Origin: Odontocerum albicorne
Taxonomy: Eukaryota; Arthropoda; Insecta; Trichoptera; Odontoceridae
Assembly (NCBI GenBank): GCA_949825065.1
Contig: OX463855.1
Span: forward strand, 42,112,093 to 42,176,092
Direction: 5' to 3'
DNA length: 64,000 bases
A program made the translations under genes and the position numbers. The notes beneath the pieces are model-generated. The model saw only the letters and a program-made list of their open reading frames with translations. It had not been told where the DNA came from and made no database searches. Below are positions 41,069 through 52,700 of the stretch, one piece after another (within the stretch, counting starts at the first letter, position 1; each line of letters starts with the position of its first letter).

Positions 41069-42088
41069 ATGGAAAACTTGAAATATCGCGTTATTTACGA
41101 GTACGAGTTCCACCGTGGCACCAGTGCTGCAGAAACGGCTCGAAGGATTAATGATGTGTATGGCGACGGTGCCGCAAAAGAAAACACAGTGCGTTTTTGG
41201 TTCCAACGTTTTCGTTCTGGAAATTTCGACCTGCAGAAGAAGCCCCGTGGACGGCCGGAGACCAAAGTTGATAATGAAGAATTGAAGGCTATTGTGGAAG
41301 CGGATCCATCGCAAACCACGTCCGAGTTAGCTGCAGGCTGCGGTATTAGTGATAAAACTGTTTTAATCCACTTGAAGCAAATTGGGAAGGTGAAAAAGCT
41401 TGAAAGGTGGGTACCTCACGAATTGAGTGAAGCAAATCAACAATCGCGCGTTGACTGCTGCGTTGCATTACTCAACCGGCACAATAATGAAGGGATTTTG
41501 AATCGAATCATTACCTGTGATGAAAAGTGGATCCTGTATGATAATCGGAAGCGCTCATCGCAATGGCTGAACCCTGCCGAACCAGCCAAACCATGCCCCA
41601 AGCGAAAATTGACTCCAAAAAAGTTACTTGTGAGCGTTTGGTGGACTAGTGCTGGTGTCGTTCACTACAGCTTTCTTAAATCTGGCCAGACGATTACGGC
41701 AGATGTCTATTGTCAGCAACTGCAAACCATGATGGAAAAGCTAGCTGCTAAACAACCGAGGCTGGTTAATCGCTCTAGGCCACTGCTGCTTCATGATAAC
41801 GCTAGACCACACACTGCACAACAGACGGCTACCAAATTAGAAGAGCTTCAATTGGAATGTCTAAGACATCCACCGTACTCTCCGGACCTTGCCCCAACAG
41901 ATTACTATTTTTTTCGAAATTTGGATAACTTCTTGCAAGGGAAAAAATTCAACTCCGATGGGGCAGTCCAAACCGACTTCAAAGATTTTATTGATTCCCG
42001 TCCGAATGGTGTTTTTAGTAAAGGGATCGATGAACTACCTATGAGATGGCAAAAGTGCATAGATAGCAATGGTACATACTTTGATTAA
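41069..42088 (+). CDS. Mariner transposase, full length (339 aa, DD34D)
   Basis: Catalyses excision and reintegration of the element at TA sites in the nucleus. The protein starts MENLKYRVIYEYEF and ends NGTYFD. The first helix-turn-helix spans about residues 5-50, the short linker GRP is at 61-63, and the second helix-turn-helix is at about 68-110. WVPHEL, the family linker motif, is at 114-119. The DDE catalytic domain has D151 (in TCDEKW), D243 (in LLHDNARPH) and D278 (in YSPDLAPTDY). There are 34 residues between the second and third Asp, the mariner DD34D signature. The length matches the usual 340-350 residues and there is no stop or frameshift. The ATG at 41069 is preferred: its context ACAAAATGG suits insect initiation, and mariner proteins begin here. 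An in-frame TTG 21 nt upstream would add seven residues but is not a credible eukaryotic start. Residue 280 is Tyr where many mariners have His (DYH); this is probably neutral. Activity is likely but unproven. Confidence 0.97.
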   Translation: MENLKYRVIYEYEFHRGTSAAETARRINDVYGDGAAKENTVRFWFQRFRSGNFDLQKKPRGRPETKVDNEELKAIVEADPSQTTSELAAGCGISDKTVLIHLKQIGKVKKLERWVPHELSEANQQSRVDCCVALLNRHNNEGILNRIITCDEKWILYDNRKRSSQWLNPAEPAKPCPKRKLTPKKLLVSVWWTSAGVVHYSFLKSGQTITADVYCQQLQTMMEKLAAKQPRLVNRSRPLLLHDNARPHTAQQTATKLEELQLECLRHPPYSPDLAPTDYYFFRNLDNFLQGKKFNSDGAVQTDFKDFIDSRPNGVFSKGIDELPMRWQKCIDSNGTYFD

Positions 42089-42093
42089 ATAAA
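42088..42093 (+). terminator. Polyadenylation signal AATAAA of mariner transposase
   Basis: AATAAA overlaps the last base of the TAA stop codon (42086-42088). It is followed by a TATATTATATTT stretch and an A-run. The 3' UTR would therefore be very short and lie inside the element before the right TIR. Such compact stop/poly(A) overlaps are common in mariner elements. The assignment rests on the hexamer and its position only. Confidence 0.6.
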
Positions 42094-42135
42094 TATATTA
42101 TATTTAAAAAAAATCAACTTTATGTTCCTCCCAAA

Positions 42136-42166
42136 CAAAACGCCAATTTCATATGTAAGGACCTAA
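42136..42166 (-). repeat. Right terminal inverted repeat of mariner (31 bp)
   Basis: Reads CAAAACGCCAATTTC...AAGGACCTAA on the plus strand, a perfect inverted copy of the left end. The absence of any mismatch between the two ends indicates a young copy, or one recently subject to selection for mobility. It lies 47 bp after the transposase stop codon. Confidence 0.97.
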
Positions 42167-42168
42167 TA
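42167..42168. other. Right TA target-site duplication
   Basis: The element end CCTAA is followed by TATATTGAGACTTAAATACGTC, the class F satellite sequence resuming at the expected base. The empty paralogous copies (for example at 30797-30798) have a single TA at this point, confirming that it was duplicated on insertion. Confidence 0.95.
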
Positions 42169-44991
42169 TATTGAGACTTAAATACGTCAAAAATTTTCGA
42201 CTTACAAAACACTTTATTTTTAGTTATTTGAGGGTTTTTAATATCGCTTATCAATAATCAGTAAGTATTAATATGAAATCAAACAAAAAAAATTGAATAA
42301 ACTTGATGGTGTCTTATATATTGAGACTTAAAGACGCAAAAAATTTTCGACTCACAAAACATTTTATTTTTAGTTATTTGAGGGTTTTTAATATCGCTGA
42401 TCAATAATCAGTAAGTATTAATATGAAATCAAACAAAAAAAAATTGACGAAACTTGATAGTTTCTTATATATTGAGACTAATTGGCGCAAAAAATTTTCG
42501 ACTCACAAAACACTTTATTTTTAGTTATTTGAGGGTTTTTAATATCGCTGATCAATAATCAGTAAGTATAAATATGAAATCAAACAAAAAAAATTGAATA
42601 AACTTGATAGTGTCTTATACATGACGCCAAAAGTTTTCGACTCACAAAACACTTTATTTTTAGTTATTTGAGGGGTTTTAATATCGCTTATCAATAATAA
42701 GTAAGTATTAATATGAAATCAAACAAAAAAAATTTGACTAAACTTGATAGTGTCTTATATATTGAGACTTAAAGACGCAAAAAATTTTCGACTCACAAAA
42801 CACTTTATTTTTAGTTATTTGAGGGTTTTTAATATCGCTGATCAATAATCAGTAAGTATTAATATGAAATCAAACAACAAAAAATTGACGAAACTTGATA
42901 GTTTCTTATATATTGAGACTAATTGGCGCAAAAAATTTTCGACTCACAAAACACTTAATTTTTAGTTATTTGAGGGTTTTTAATATCGCTGATCAATAAT
43001 CAGTAAGTATTAATATGAAATCAAACAAAAAAAAATTGACGAAACTTGATAGTTTCTTATATATTGAGACTAATTGGCGCAAAAAAATTTCGACTCACAA
43101 AACACTGTATTTTTAGTTATTTGAGGGTTTTTAATATCGCTGATCAATAATCAGTAAGTATAAATATGAAATCAAACAAAAAAAATTTGACTTAACTTGA
43201 TAGTGTCTTATATATTGAGACTTAAAGACGCAAAAAATTTTCGACTCACAAAACACTTTATTTTTAGTTATTTGAAGGTTTTTAATATCGCTGATCAATA
43301 ATCAGTAAGTATTAATATGAAATCAAATAAAAAAAAATTGACTAAACTTGATAGTGTCTTATATATTGCGACTTAAAGACGCAAAAAATTTTCGACTCAC
43401 AAAACACTTTATTTTTAGTTATTTGAGGGTTTTTAATATCGCTGATCAATAATCAGTAAGTATTAATATGAAATCAAACAAAAAAAAAAATTGACGAAAC
43501 TTGATAGTTTCTTATATATTGAGACTAATTGGCGCAAAAAAATTTCGACTCACAAAACACTGTATTTTTAGTTATTTGAGGGTTTTTAATATCGCTGATC
43601 AATAATAAGTAAGTATTAATATGAAATCAAACAAAAAAAATTTGACTTAACTTGATAGTGTCTTATATATTGAGACTTAAAGACGCAAAAAATTTTCGAC
43701 TCACAAAACACTTTATTTTTAGTTATTTGAAGGTTTTTAATATCGCTGATCAATAATCAGTAAGTGTTAATATGAAATCAAACAAAAAAAAATTGACGAA
43801 ACTTGATAGTTTCTTATATATTGAGACTAATTGGCGCAAAAAATTTCCGACTCACAAAACACTTTATTTTTAGTTATTTGAGGGTTTTTAATATCGCTGA
43901 TCAATAATCAGTAAGTATTAATATGAAATCAAACAAAAAAAAATTGACGAAACTTGAAAGTTTCCAATATATTGAGACTTAAAGACGCAAAAAAATTTCG
44001 ACTCACAAAACACTTTATTTTTAGTTATTTGAGGGTTTTTAATATCGCTTATCAATAATCAGTAAGTATTAATATGAAATCAAACAAAAAAAATTGAATA
44101 AACTTGATGGTGTCTTATATATTGAGACTTAGAGACGCCAAAAATTTTCGACTCACAAAACACTTTATTTTTAGTTATTTGCGGGTTTTAAATATCGCTG
44201 ATCAATAATCAGTAAGTATTAAGATGAAATCAAACAAAAAAAAATTGACTAAACTTGATAGTGTCTTATATATTGAGACTTAAAGACGCAAAAAATTTTC
44301 GACTCGCAAAACACTTTATTTTTAGTTATTTGAGGGTTTTTAATATCGCTGATCAATAATCAGTAAGTATTAATATGAAATCAAACAAAAAAAAATTGAC
44401 GAAACTTGATAGTTTCTTATATATTGAGACTAATTGGCGCAAAAAATTTTCGACTCACAAAACACTTTATTTTTAGTTATTTGAGGGTTTTTAATATCGC
44501 TGATCAATAATCAGTAAGTATTAATATGAAATCAAACAAAAAAATTTGACTTAACTTGATAGTGTCTTATATATTGAGACTTAAAGACGCAAAAAATTTT
44601 CGACTCACAAAACACTTTATTTTTAGTTATTTGAAGGTTTTTAATATCGCTGATCAATAATCAGTAAGTATTAATATGAAATCAAATAAAAAAAAATTGA
44701 CTAAACTTGATAGTGTCTTATATATTGAGACTTAAAGACGCAAAAAATTTTCGACTCACAAAACACTTTATTTTTAGTTATTTGAGGGTTTTTAATATCG
44801 CTGATCAATAATCAGTAAGTATTAATATGAAATCAAACAAAAAAAAATTGAATAAACTTGATGGTGTCTTATATATTGAGACTTAAAGACGCAAAAAATT
44901 TTCGACTCACAAAACATTTTATTTTTAGTTATTTGAGGGTTTTTAATATCGCTGATCAATAATCAGTAAGTATTAATATGAAATCAAACAA

Positions 44992-45890
44992 CAAATAATT
45001 GACTAAACTTGATATTGTCTTATATATTGAGACTTAAATACGTCAAAAATTTTCGACTTACAAAACACTTTATTTTTAGTTATTTGAGGGTTTTTAATAT
45101 CGCTTATCAATAATCAGTAAGTATTAATATGAAATCAAACAAAAAAAATTGAATAAACTTGATGGTGTCTTATATATTGAGACTTAAAGACGCAAAAAAT
45201 TTTCGACTCACAAAACATTTTATTTTTAGTTATTTGAGGGTTTTTAATATCGCTGATCAATAATCAGTAAGTATTAATATGAAATCAAACAAAAAAAAAT
45301 TGACGAAACTTGATAGTTTCTTATATATTGAGACTAATTGGCGCAAAAAATTTTCGACTCACAAAACACTTTATTTTTAGTTATTTGAGGGTTTTTAATA
45401 TCGCTGATCAATAATCAGTAAGTATAAATATGAAATCAAACAAAAAAAATTGAATAAACTTGATAGTGTCTTATACATGACGCCAAAAGTTTTCGACTCA
45501 CAAAACACTTTATTTTTAGTTATTTGAGGGGTTTTAATATCGCTTATCAATAATAAGTAAGTATTAATATGAAATCAAACAAAAAAAATTTGACTAAACT
45601 TGATAGTGTCTTATATATTGAGACTTAAAGACGCAAAAAATTTTCGACTCACAAAACACTTTATTTTTAGTTATTTGAGGGTTTTTAATATCGCTGATCA
45701 ATAATCAGTAAGTATTAATATGAAATCAAACAACAAAAAATTGACGAAACTTGATAGTTTCTTATATATTGAGACTAATTGGCGCAAAAAATTTTCGACT
45801 CACAAAACACTTAATTTTTAGTTATTTGAGGGTTTTTAATATCGCTGATCAATAATCAGTAAGTATTAATATGAAATCAAACAAAAAAAA
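44992..45890 (+). repeat. 2856-bp higher-order repeat, partial copy 5
   Basis: The first six monomers of the unit again, with class F at 44992, the shortened monomer with TATAC at 45472, and the AACAACAAAAAATTG monomer near 45730. It then breaks into the class C monomer with CACTCTATTTTTAG exactly as partial copy 2 does at about 34520. The break is shared, so copies 2 and 5 descend from the same rearranged segment. The mariner site is empty (TA at 45023-45024). Confidence 0.85.
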
Positions 45891-46719
45891 ATTTACAAAA
45901 CTTGATAGTGTCTTATATATTGAGACTTAAAGACGCAAAAAATTTTCGACTCACAAAACACTCTATTTTTAGTTATTTGAGGGTTTTTAATATCGCTGAT
46001 CAATAATCAGTAAGTATTAATATGAAATCAAACAAAAAAAAATTGACGAAACTTGATAGTTTCTTATATATTGAGACTAATTGGCGCAAAAAATTTTCGA
46101 CTCACAAAACACTTTATTTTTAGTTATTTGAGGGTTTTTAATATCGCTGATCAATAATCAGTAAGTATTAATATGAAATCAAACAAAAAAAAATTGACTA
46201 AACTTGATAGTGTCTTATATATTGAGACTAATTGGCGCAAAAAATTTTCGACTCACAAAACACTTTATTTTTAGTTATTTGAGGGTTTTTAATATCGCTG
46301 ATCAATAATCAGTAAGTATTAATATGAAATCAAACAAAAAAAAAATTGACGAAACTTGATAGTTTCTTATATATTGAGACTAATTGGCGCAAAAAATTTT
46401 CGGCTCACAAAACACTTTATTTTTAGTTATTTGAGGGTTTTTAATATCGCTGATCAATAATCAGTAAGTATTAATATGAAATCAAACAAAAAAAAATTGA
46501 CTAAACTTGATAGTGTCTTATATATTGAGACTTAAAGACGCAAAAAATTTTCGACTCACAAAACACTTTATTTTTAGGTATTTGAGGGTTTTTAATATCG
46601 CTGATCAATAATCAGTAAGTATTAATATGAAATCAAACAAAAAAAAATTGACAAAACTTGATAGTTTCTTATATATTGAGACTAATTGGCGCAAAACATT
46701 TTCGACTCACAAAACACTT

Positions 46720-49700
46720 TATTTTTAGTTATTTGAGGGTTTTTAATATCGCTGATCAATAATCAGTAAGTATTAATATGAAATCAAACAAAAAAAAAAA
46801 TTGACGAAACTTGATAGTTTCTTATATATTGAGACTAATTGGCGCAAAAAATTTTCGGCTCACAAAACACTTTATTTTTAGTTATTTGAGGGTTTTTAAT
46901 ATCGCTGATCAATAATCAGTAAGTATTAATATGAAATCAAACAAAAAAAAATTTACAAAACTTGATAGTGTCTTATATATTGAGACTTAAAGACGCAAAA
47001 AATTTTCGACTCACAAAACACTTTATTTTTAGTTATTTGAGGGTTTTTAATATCGCTGATCAATAATCAGTAAGTATTAATATGAAATCAAACAAAAAAA
47101 AATTGACGAAACTTGATAGTTTCTTATATATTGAGACTAATTGGCGCAAAAAATTTTCGACTCACAAAACACTTTATTTTTAGTTATTTGAGGGTTTTTA
47201 ATATCGCTGATCAATAATCAGTAAGTATTAATATGAAATCAAACAAAAAAAATTAGACTAAACTTGATAGTGTCTTATATATTGAGACTTAAAGACGCCA
47301 AAAATTTTCGACTCACAAAACATTTTATTTTTAGTTATTTGAGGGTTTTTAATATCGCTGATCAATAATCAGTAAGTATTAATATGAAATCAAACAAAAA
47401 AAATTGACGAAACTTGATAGTTTCTTATATATTGAGACTAATTGGCGCAAAAAATTTTCGACTCACAAAACACTTTATTTTTAGTTATTTGAGGGTTTTT
47501 AATATCGCTGATCAATAATCAGTAAGTATTAATATGAAATCAAACAAAAAAAAATTGACGAAACTTGAAAGTTTCCAATATATTGAGACTTAAAGACGCA
47601 AAAAAATTTCGACTCACAAAACATTTTATTTTTAGTTATTTGAGGGTTTTTAATATCGCTGATCAATAATCAGTAAGTATTAATATGAAATCAAACAAAA
47701 AAAAATTGACGAAACTTGATAGTTTCTTATATATTGAGACTAATTGGCGCAAAAAATTTTCGACTCACAAAACACTTTATTTTTAGTTATTTGAGGGTTT
47801 TTAATATCGCTGATCAATAATCAGTAAGTATTAATATGAAATCAAACAAAAAAAAATTGACTAAACTTGATAGTGTCTTATATATTGAGACTTAAAGACG
47901 CAAAAAATTTTCGACTCACAAAACATTTTATTTTTAGTTATTTGAGGGTTTTTAATATCGCTGATCAATAATCAGTAAGTATTAATATGAAATCAAACAA
48001 AAAAAATTGAATAAACTTGATAGTGTCTTATATATTGCGACTTAAAGACGCAAAAAATTTTCGACTTACAAAACACTTTATTTTTAGTTATTTGAGGGTT
48101 TTTAATATCGCTGATCAATAATCAGTAAGTATTAATATGAAATCAAACAAAAAAAAATTGACGAAACTTGATAGTTTCTTATATATTGAGACTAATTGGC
48201 GCAAAAAATTTTCGTTTCACAAAACACTTAATTTTTAGTTATTTGAGGGTTTTTAATATCGCTGATCAATAATCAGTAAGTATTAATATGAAATCAAACA
48301 AAAAAAAAAATTGACGAAACTTGATAGTTTCTTATATATTGAGACTAATTGGCGCAAAAAATTTTCGGCTCACAAAACACTTTATTTTTAGTTATTTGAG
48401 GGTTTTTAATATCGCTGATCAATAATCAGTAAGTATTAATATGAAATCAAACAAAAAAAAATTTACAAAACTTGATAGTGTCTTATATATTGAGACTTAA
48501 AGACGCAAAAAATTTTCGACTCACAAAACACTTTATTTTTAGTTATTTGAGGGTTTTTAATATCGCTGATCAATAATCAGTAAGTATTAATATGAAATCA
48601 AACAAAAAAAAATTGACGAAACTTGATAGTTTCTTATATATTGAGACTAATTGGCGCAAAAAATTTTCGACTCACAAAACACTTTATTTTTAGTTATTTG
48701 AGGGTTTTTAATATCGCTGATCAATAATCAGTAAGTATTAATATGAAATCAAACAAAAAAAATTAGACTAAACTTGATAGTGTCTTATATATTGAGACTT
48801 AAAGACGCCAAAAATTTTCGACTCACAAAACATTTTATTTTTAGTTATTTGAGGGTTTTTAATATCGCTGATCAATAATCAGTAAGTATTAATATGAAAT
48901 CAAACAAAAAAAATTGACGAAACTTGATAGTTTCTTATATATTGAGACTAATTGGCGCAAAAAATTTTCGACTCACAAAACACTTTATTTTTAGTTATTT
49001 GAGGGTTTTTAATATCGCTGATCAATAATCAGTAAGTATTAATATGAAATCAAACAAAAAAAAATTGACGAAACTTGAAAGTTTCCAATATATTGAGACT
49101 TAAAGACGCAAAAAAATTTCGACTCACAAAACATTTTATTTTTAGTTATTTGAGGGTTTTTAATATCGCTGATCAATAATCAGTAAGTATTAATATGAAA
49201 TCAAACAAAAAAAAATTGACGAAACTTGATAGTTTCTTATATATTGAGACTAATTGGCGCAAAAAATTTTCGACTCACAAAACACTTTATTTTTAGTTAT
49301 TTGAGGGTTTTTAATATCGCTGATCAATAATCAGTAAGTATTAATATGAAATCAAACAAAAAAAAATTGACTAAACTTGATAGTGTCTTATATATTGAGA
49401 CTTAAAGACGCAAAAAATTTTCGACTCACAAAACATTTTATTTTTAGTTATTTGAGGGTTTTTAATATCGCTGATCAATAATCAGTAAGTATTAATATGA
49501 AATCAAACAAAAAAAATTGAATAAACTTGATAGTGTCTTATATATTGCGACTTAAAGACGCAAAAAATTTTCGACTTACAAAACACTTTATTTTTAGTTA
49601 TTTGAGGGTTTTTAATATCGCTGATCAATAATCAGTAAGTATTAATATGAAATCAAACAAAAAAAAATTGACGAAACTTGATAGTTTCTTATATATTGAG

Positions 49701-49740
49701 ACTAATTGGCGCAAAAAATTTTCGTTTCACAAAACACTTA
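46720..49740 (+). repeat. 1510-bp (10-mer) tandem duplication
   Basis: Two direct copies (about 46720-48229 and 48230-49739) at a constant offset of 1510 bp, exactly ten monomers. Anchors are AATTAGACTAAAC at 47251 and 48761, the TTTTCGGCTCAC monomer at 46852 and 48362, and the TTTTCGTTTCAC...CACTTAATTTTTAG pair near 48210 and 49720. The copies look identical at the diagnostic sites I compared. The related block at 34.5-37.5 kb has only one copy of this segment. Confidence 0.88.
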
Positions 49741-52700
49741 ATTTTTAGTTATTTGAGGGTTTTTAATATCGCTGATCAATAATCAGTAAGTATTAATGTG
49801 AAATCAAACAAAAAAAAATTGACAAAACTTGATAGTTTCTTATATATTGAGACTAATTGGCGCAAAACATTTTCGACTCACAAAACACTTTATTTTTAGT
49901 TATTTGAGGGTTTTTAATATCGCTGATCAATAATCAGTAAGTATTAATATGAAATCAAACAAAAAAAAAAATTGACGAAACTTGATAGTTTCTTATATAT
50001 TGAGACTAATTGGCGCAAAAAATTTTCGGCTCACAAAACACTTTATTTTTAGTTATTTGAGGGTTTTTTATATCGCTGATCAATAATCAGTAAGTATTAA
50101 TATGAAATCAAACAAAAAAAAATTTACAAAACTTGATAGTGTCTTATATATTGAGACTTAAAGACGCAAAAAATTTTCGACTCACAAAACACTTTATTTT
50201 TAGTTATTTGAGGGTTTTTAATATCGCTGATCAATAATCAGTAAGTATTAATATGAAATCAAACAAAAAAAAATTGACGAAACTTGATAGTTTCTTATAT
50301 ATTGAGACTAATTGGCGCAAAAAATTTTCGACTCACAAAACACTTTATTTTTAGTTATTTGAGGGTTTTTAATATCGCTGATCAATAATCAGTAAGTATT
50401 AATATGAAATCAAACAAAAAAAAATTTACAAAACTTGATAGTGTCTTATATATTGAGACTTAAAGACGCAAAAAATTTTCGACTCACAAAACACTTTATT
50501 TTTAGTTATTTGAGGGTTTTTAATATCGCTGATCAATAATCAGTAAGTATTAAGATGAAATCAAACAAAAAAAAATTGACGAAACTTGATAGTTTCTTAT
50601 ATATTGAGACTAATTGGCGCAAAAAATTTTCGACTCACAAAACACTTTATTTTTAGTTATTTGAGGGTTTTTAATATCGCTGATCAATAATCAGTAAGTA
50701 TTAATATGAAATCAAACAAAAAAAATTAGACTTAACTTGATAGTGTCTTATATATTGAGACTTAAAGACGCCAAAAATTTTCGACTCACAAAACATTTTA
50801 TTTTTAGTTATTTGAGGGTTTTTAATATCGCTGATCAATAATCAGTAAGTATTAATATGAAATCAAACAACAAAAATTGACGAAACTTGATAGTTTCTTA
50901 TATATTGAGACTAATTGGCGCAAAAAATTTTCGACTCACAAAACACTTTATTTTTAGTTATTTGAGGGTTTTTAATATCGCTGATCAATAATCAGTAAGT
51001 ATTAATATGAAATCAAACAAAAAAAAATTGACGAAACTTGAAAGTTTCCAATATATTGAGACTTAAAGACGCAAAAAAATTTCGACTCACAAAACATTTT
51101 ATTTTTAGTTATTTGAGGGTTTTTAATATCGCTGATCAATAATCAGTAAGTATTAATATGAAATCAAACAAAAAAAAATTGACGAAACTTGATAGTTTCT
51201 TATATATTGAGACTAATTGGCGCAAAAAATTTTCGACTCACAAAACACTTTATTTTTAGTTATTTGAGGGTTTTTAATATCGCTGATCAATAATCAGTAA
51301 GTATAAATATGAAATCAAACAAAAAAAAATTGACTAAACTTGATAGTGTCTTATATATTGAGACTTAAAGACGCAAAAAATTTTCGACTCACAAAACATT
51401 TTATTTTTAGTTATTTGAGGGTTTTTAATATCGCTGATCAATAATCAGTAAGTATTAATATGAAATCAAACAAAAAAAATTGAATAAACTTGATAGTGTC
51501 TTATATATTGCGACTTAAAGACGCAAAAAATTTTCGACTTACAAAACACTTTATTTTTAGTTATTTGAGGGTTTTTAATATCGCTGATCAATAATCAGTA
51601 AGTATTAATATGAAATCAAACAAAAAAAAATTGACGAAACTTGATAGTTTCTTATATATTGAGACTAATTGGCGCAAAAAATTTTCGTTTCACAAAACAC
51701 TTAATTTTTAGTTATTTGAGGGTTTTTAATATCGCTGATCAATAATCAGTAAGTATAAATATGAAATCAAACAAAAAAAATTGAATAAACTTGATAGTGT
51801 CTTATACATGACGCCAAAAGTTTTCGACTCACAAAACACTTTATTTTTAGTTATTTGAGGGGTTTTAATATCGCTTATCAATAAAAAGTAAGTATTAATA
51901 TGAAATCAAACAAAAAAAATTTGACTAAACTTGATAGTGTCTTATATATTGAGACTTAAAGACGCAAAAAATTTTCGACTCACAAAACACTTTATTTTTA
52001 GTTATTTGAGGGTTTTTAATATCGCTGATCAATAATCAGTAAGTATTAATATGAAATCAAACAAAAAAAAATTGACGAAACTTGATAGTTTCTTATATAT
52101 TGAGACTAATTGGCGCAAAAAATTTCCGACTCACAAAACACTTTATTTTTAGTTATTTGAGGGTTTTTAATATCGCTGATCAATAATCAGTAAGTATTAA
52201 TATGAAATCAAACAAAAAAAAATTGACGAAACTTGAAAGTTTCCAATATATTGAGACTTAAAGACGCAAAAAAATTTCGACTCACAAAACACTTTATTTT
52301 TAGTTATTTGAGGGTTTTTAATATCGCTTATCAATAATCAGTAAGTATTAATATGAAATCAAACAAAAAAAATTGAATAAACTTGATGGTGTCTTATATA
52401 TTGAGACTTAGAGACGCCAAAAATTTTCGACTCACAAAACACTATATTTTTAGTTATTTGCGGGTTTTTAATATCGCTTATCAATAATCAGTAAGTATTA
52501 ATATGAAATCAAACAAAAAAAAATTGACTTAACTTGATAGTGTCTTATATATTGAGACTTAAAGACGCAAAAAATTTTCGACTCACAAAACACTTTATTT
52601 TTAGTTATTTGAAGGTTTTTAATATCGCTGATCAATAATCAGTAAGTATTAATATGAAATCAAATAAAAAAAATTGACTAAACTTGATAGTGTCTTATAT

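Larger units (their letters stand above)
40880..42166 (+). mobile_element. Complete mariner (Tc1/mariner) transposon, 1287 bp
   Basis: A cut-and-paste DNA transposon of standard mariner size. It has perfect 31-bp terminal inverted repeats, a flanking TA duplication, and one uninterrupted transposase gene of 339 codons read left to right. G+C and codon composition differ sharply from the AT-rich satellite around it. Nothing is missing that an autonomous mariner needs. The TIR start TTAGGT and the protein C-terminus resemble the cecropia-type mariners (the group that includes human Hsmar1), but the subfamily is my inference. It interrupts the TATATA of a class F satellite monomer. It is the only transposon in the window. 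Confidence 0.97.
40847..44991 (+). repeat. 2856-bp higher-order repeat, copy 4, carrying the mariner
   Basis: The distance between class F markers (40847 and 44992) is 4145 bp, which is 2856 plus 1289, the length of the mariner (1287 bp) plus one duplicated TA. Away from the transposon the monomer order and private variants follow copies 1 and 3. The insertion sits 31 bp into this definition of the unit, in the first monomer. Confidence 0.9.

Noticed and set aside
41057..41319. Two overlapping minus-strand reading frames (85 and 74 residues) opposite the transposase N-terminus.
   Set aside because: They are antisense shadows of a confident coding region, show no recognisable domain and have no independent promoter or conservation evidence.
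40880..42166. A domesticated SETMAR-type host gene.
   Set aside because: There is no SET domain or intron. The TIRs and TA duplication are perfect, so it is a transposon, although database hits may carry the SETMAR name.
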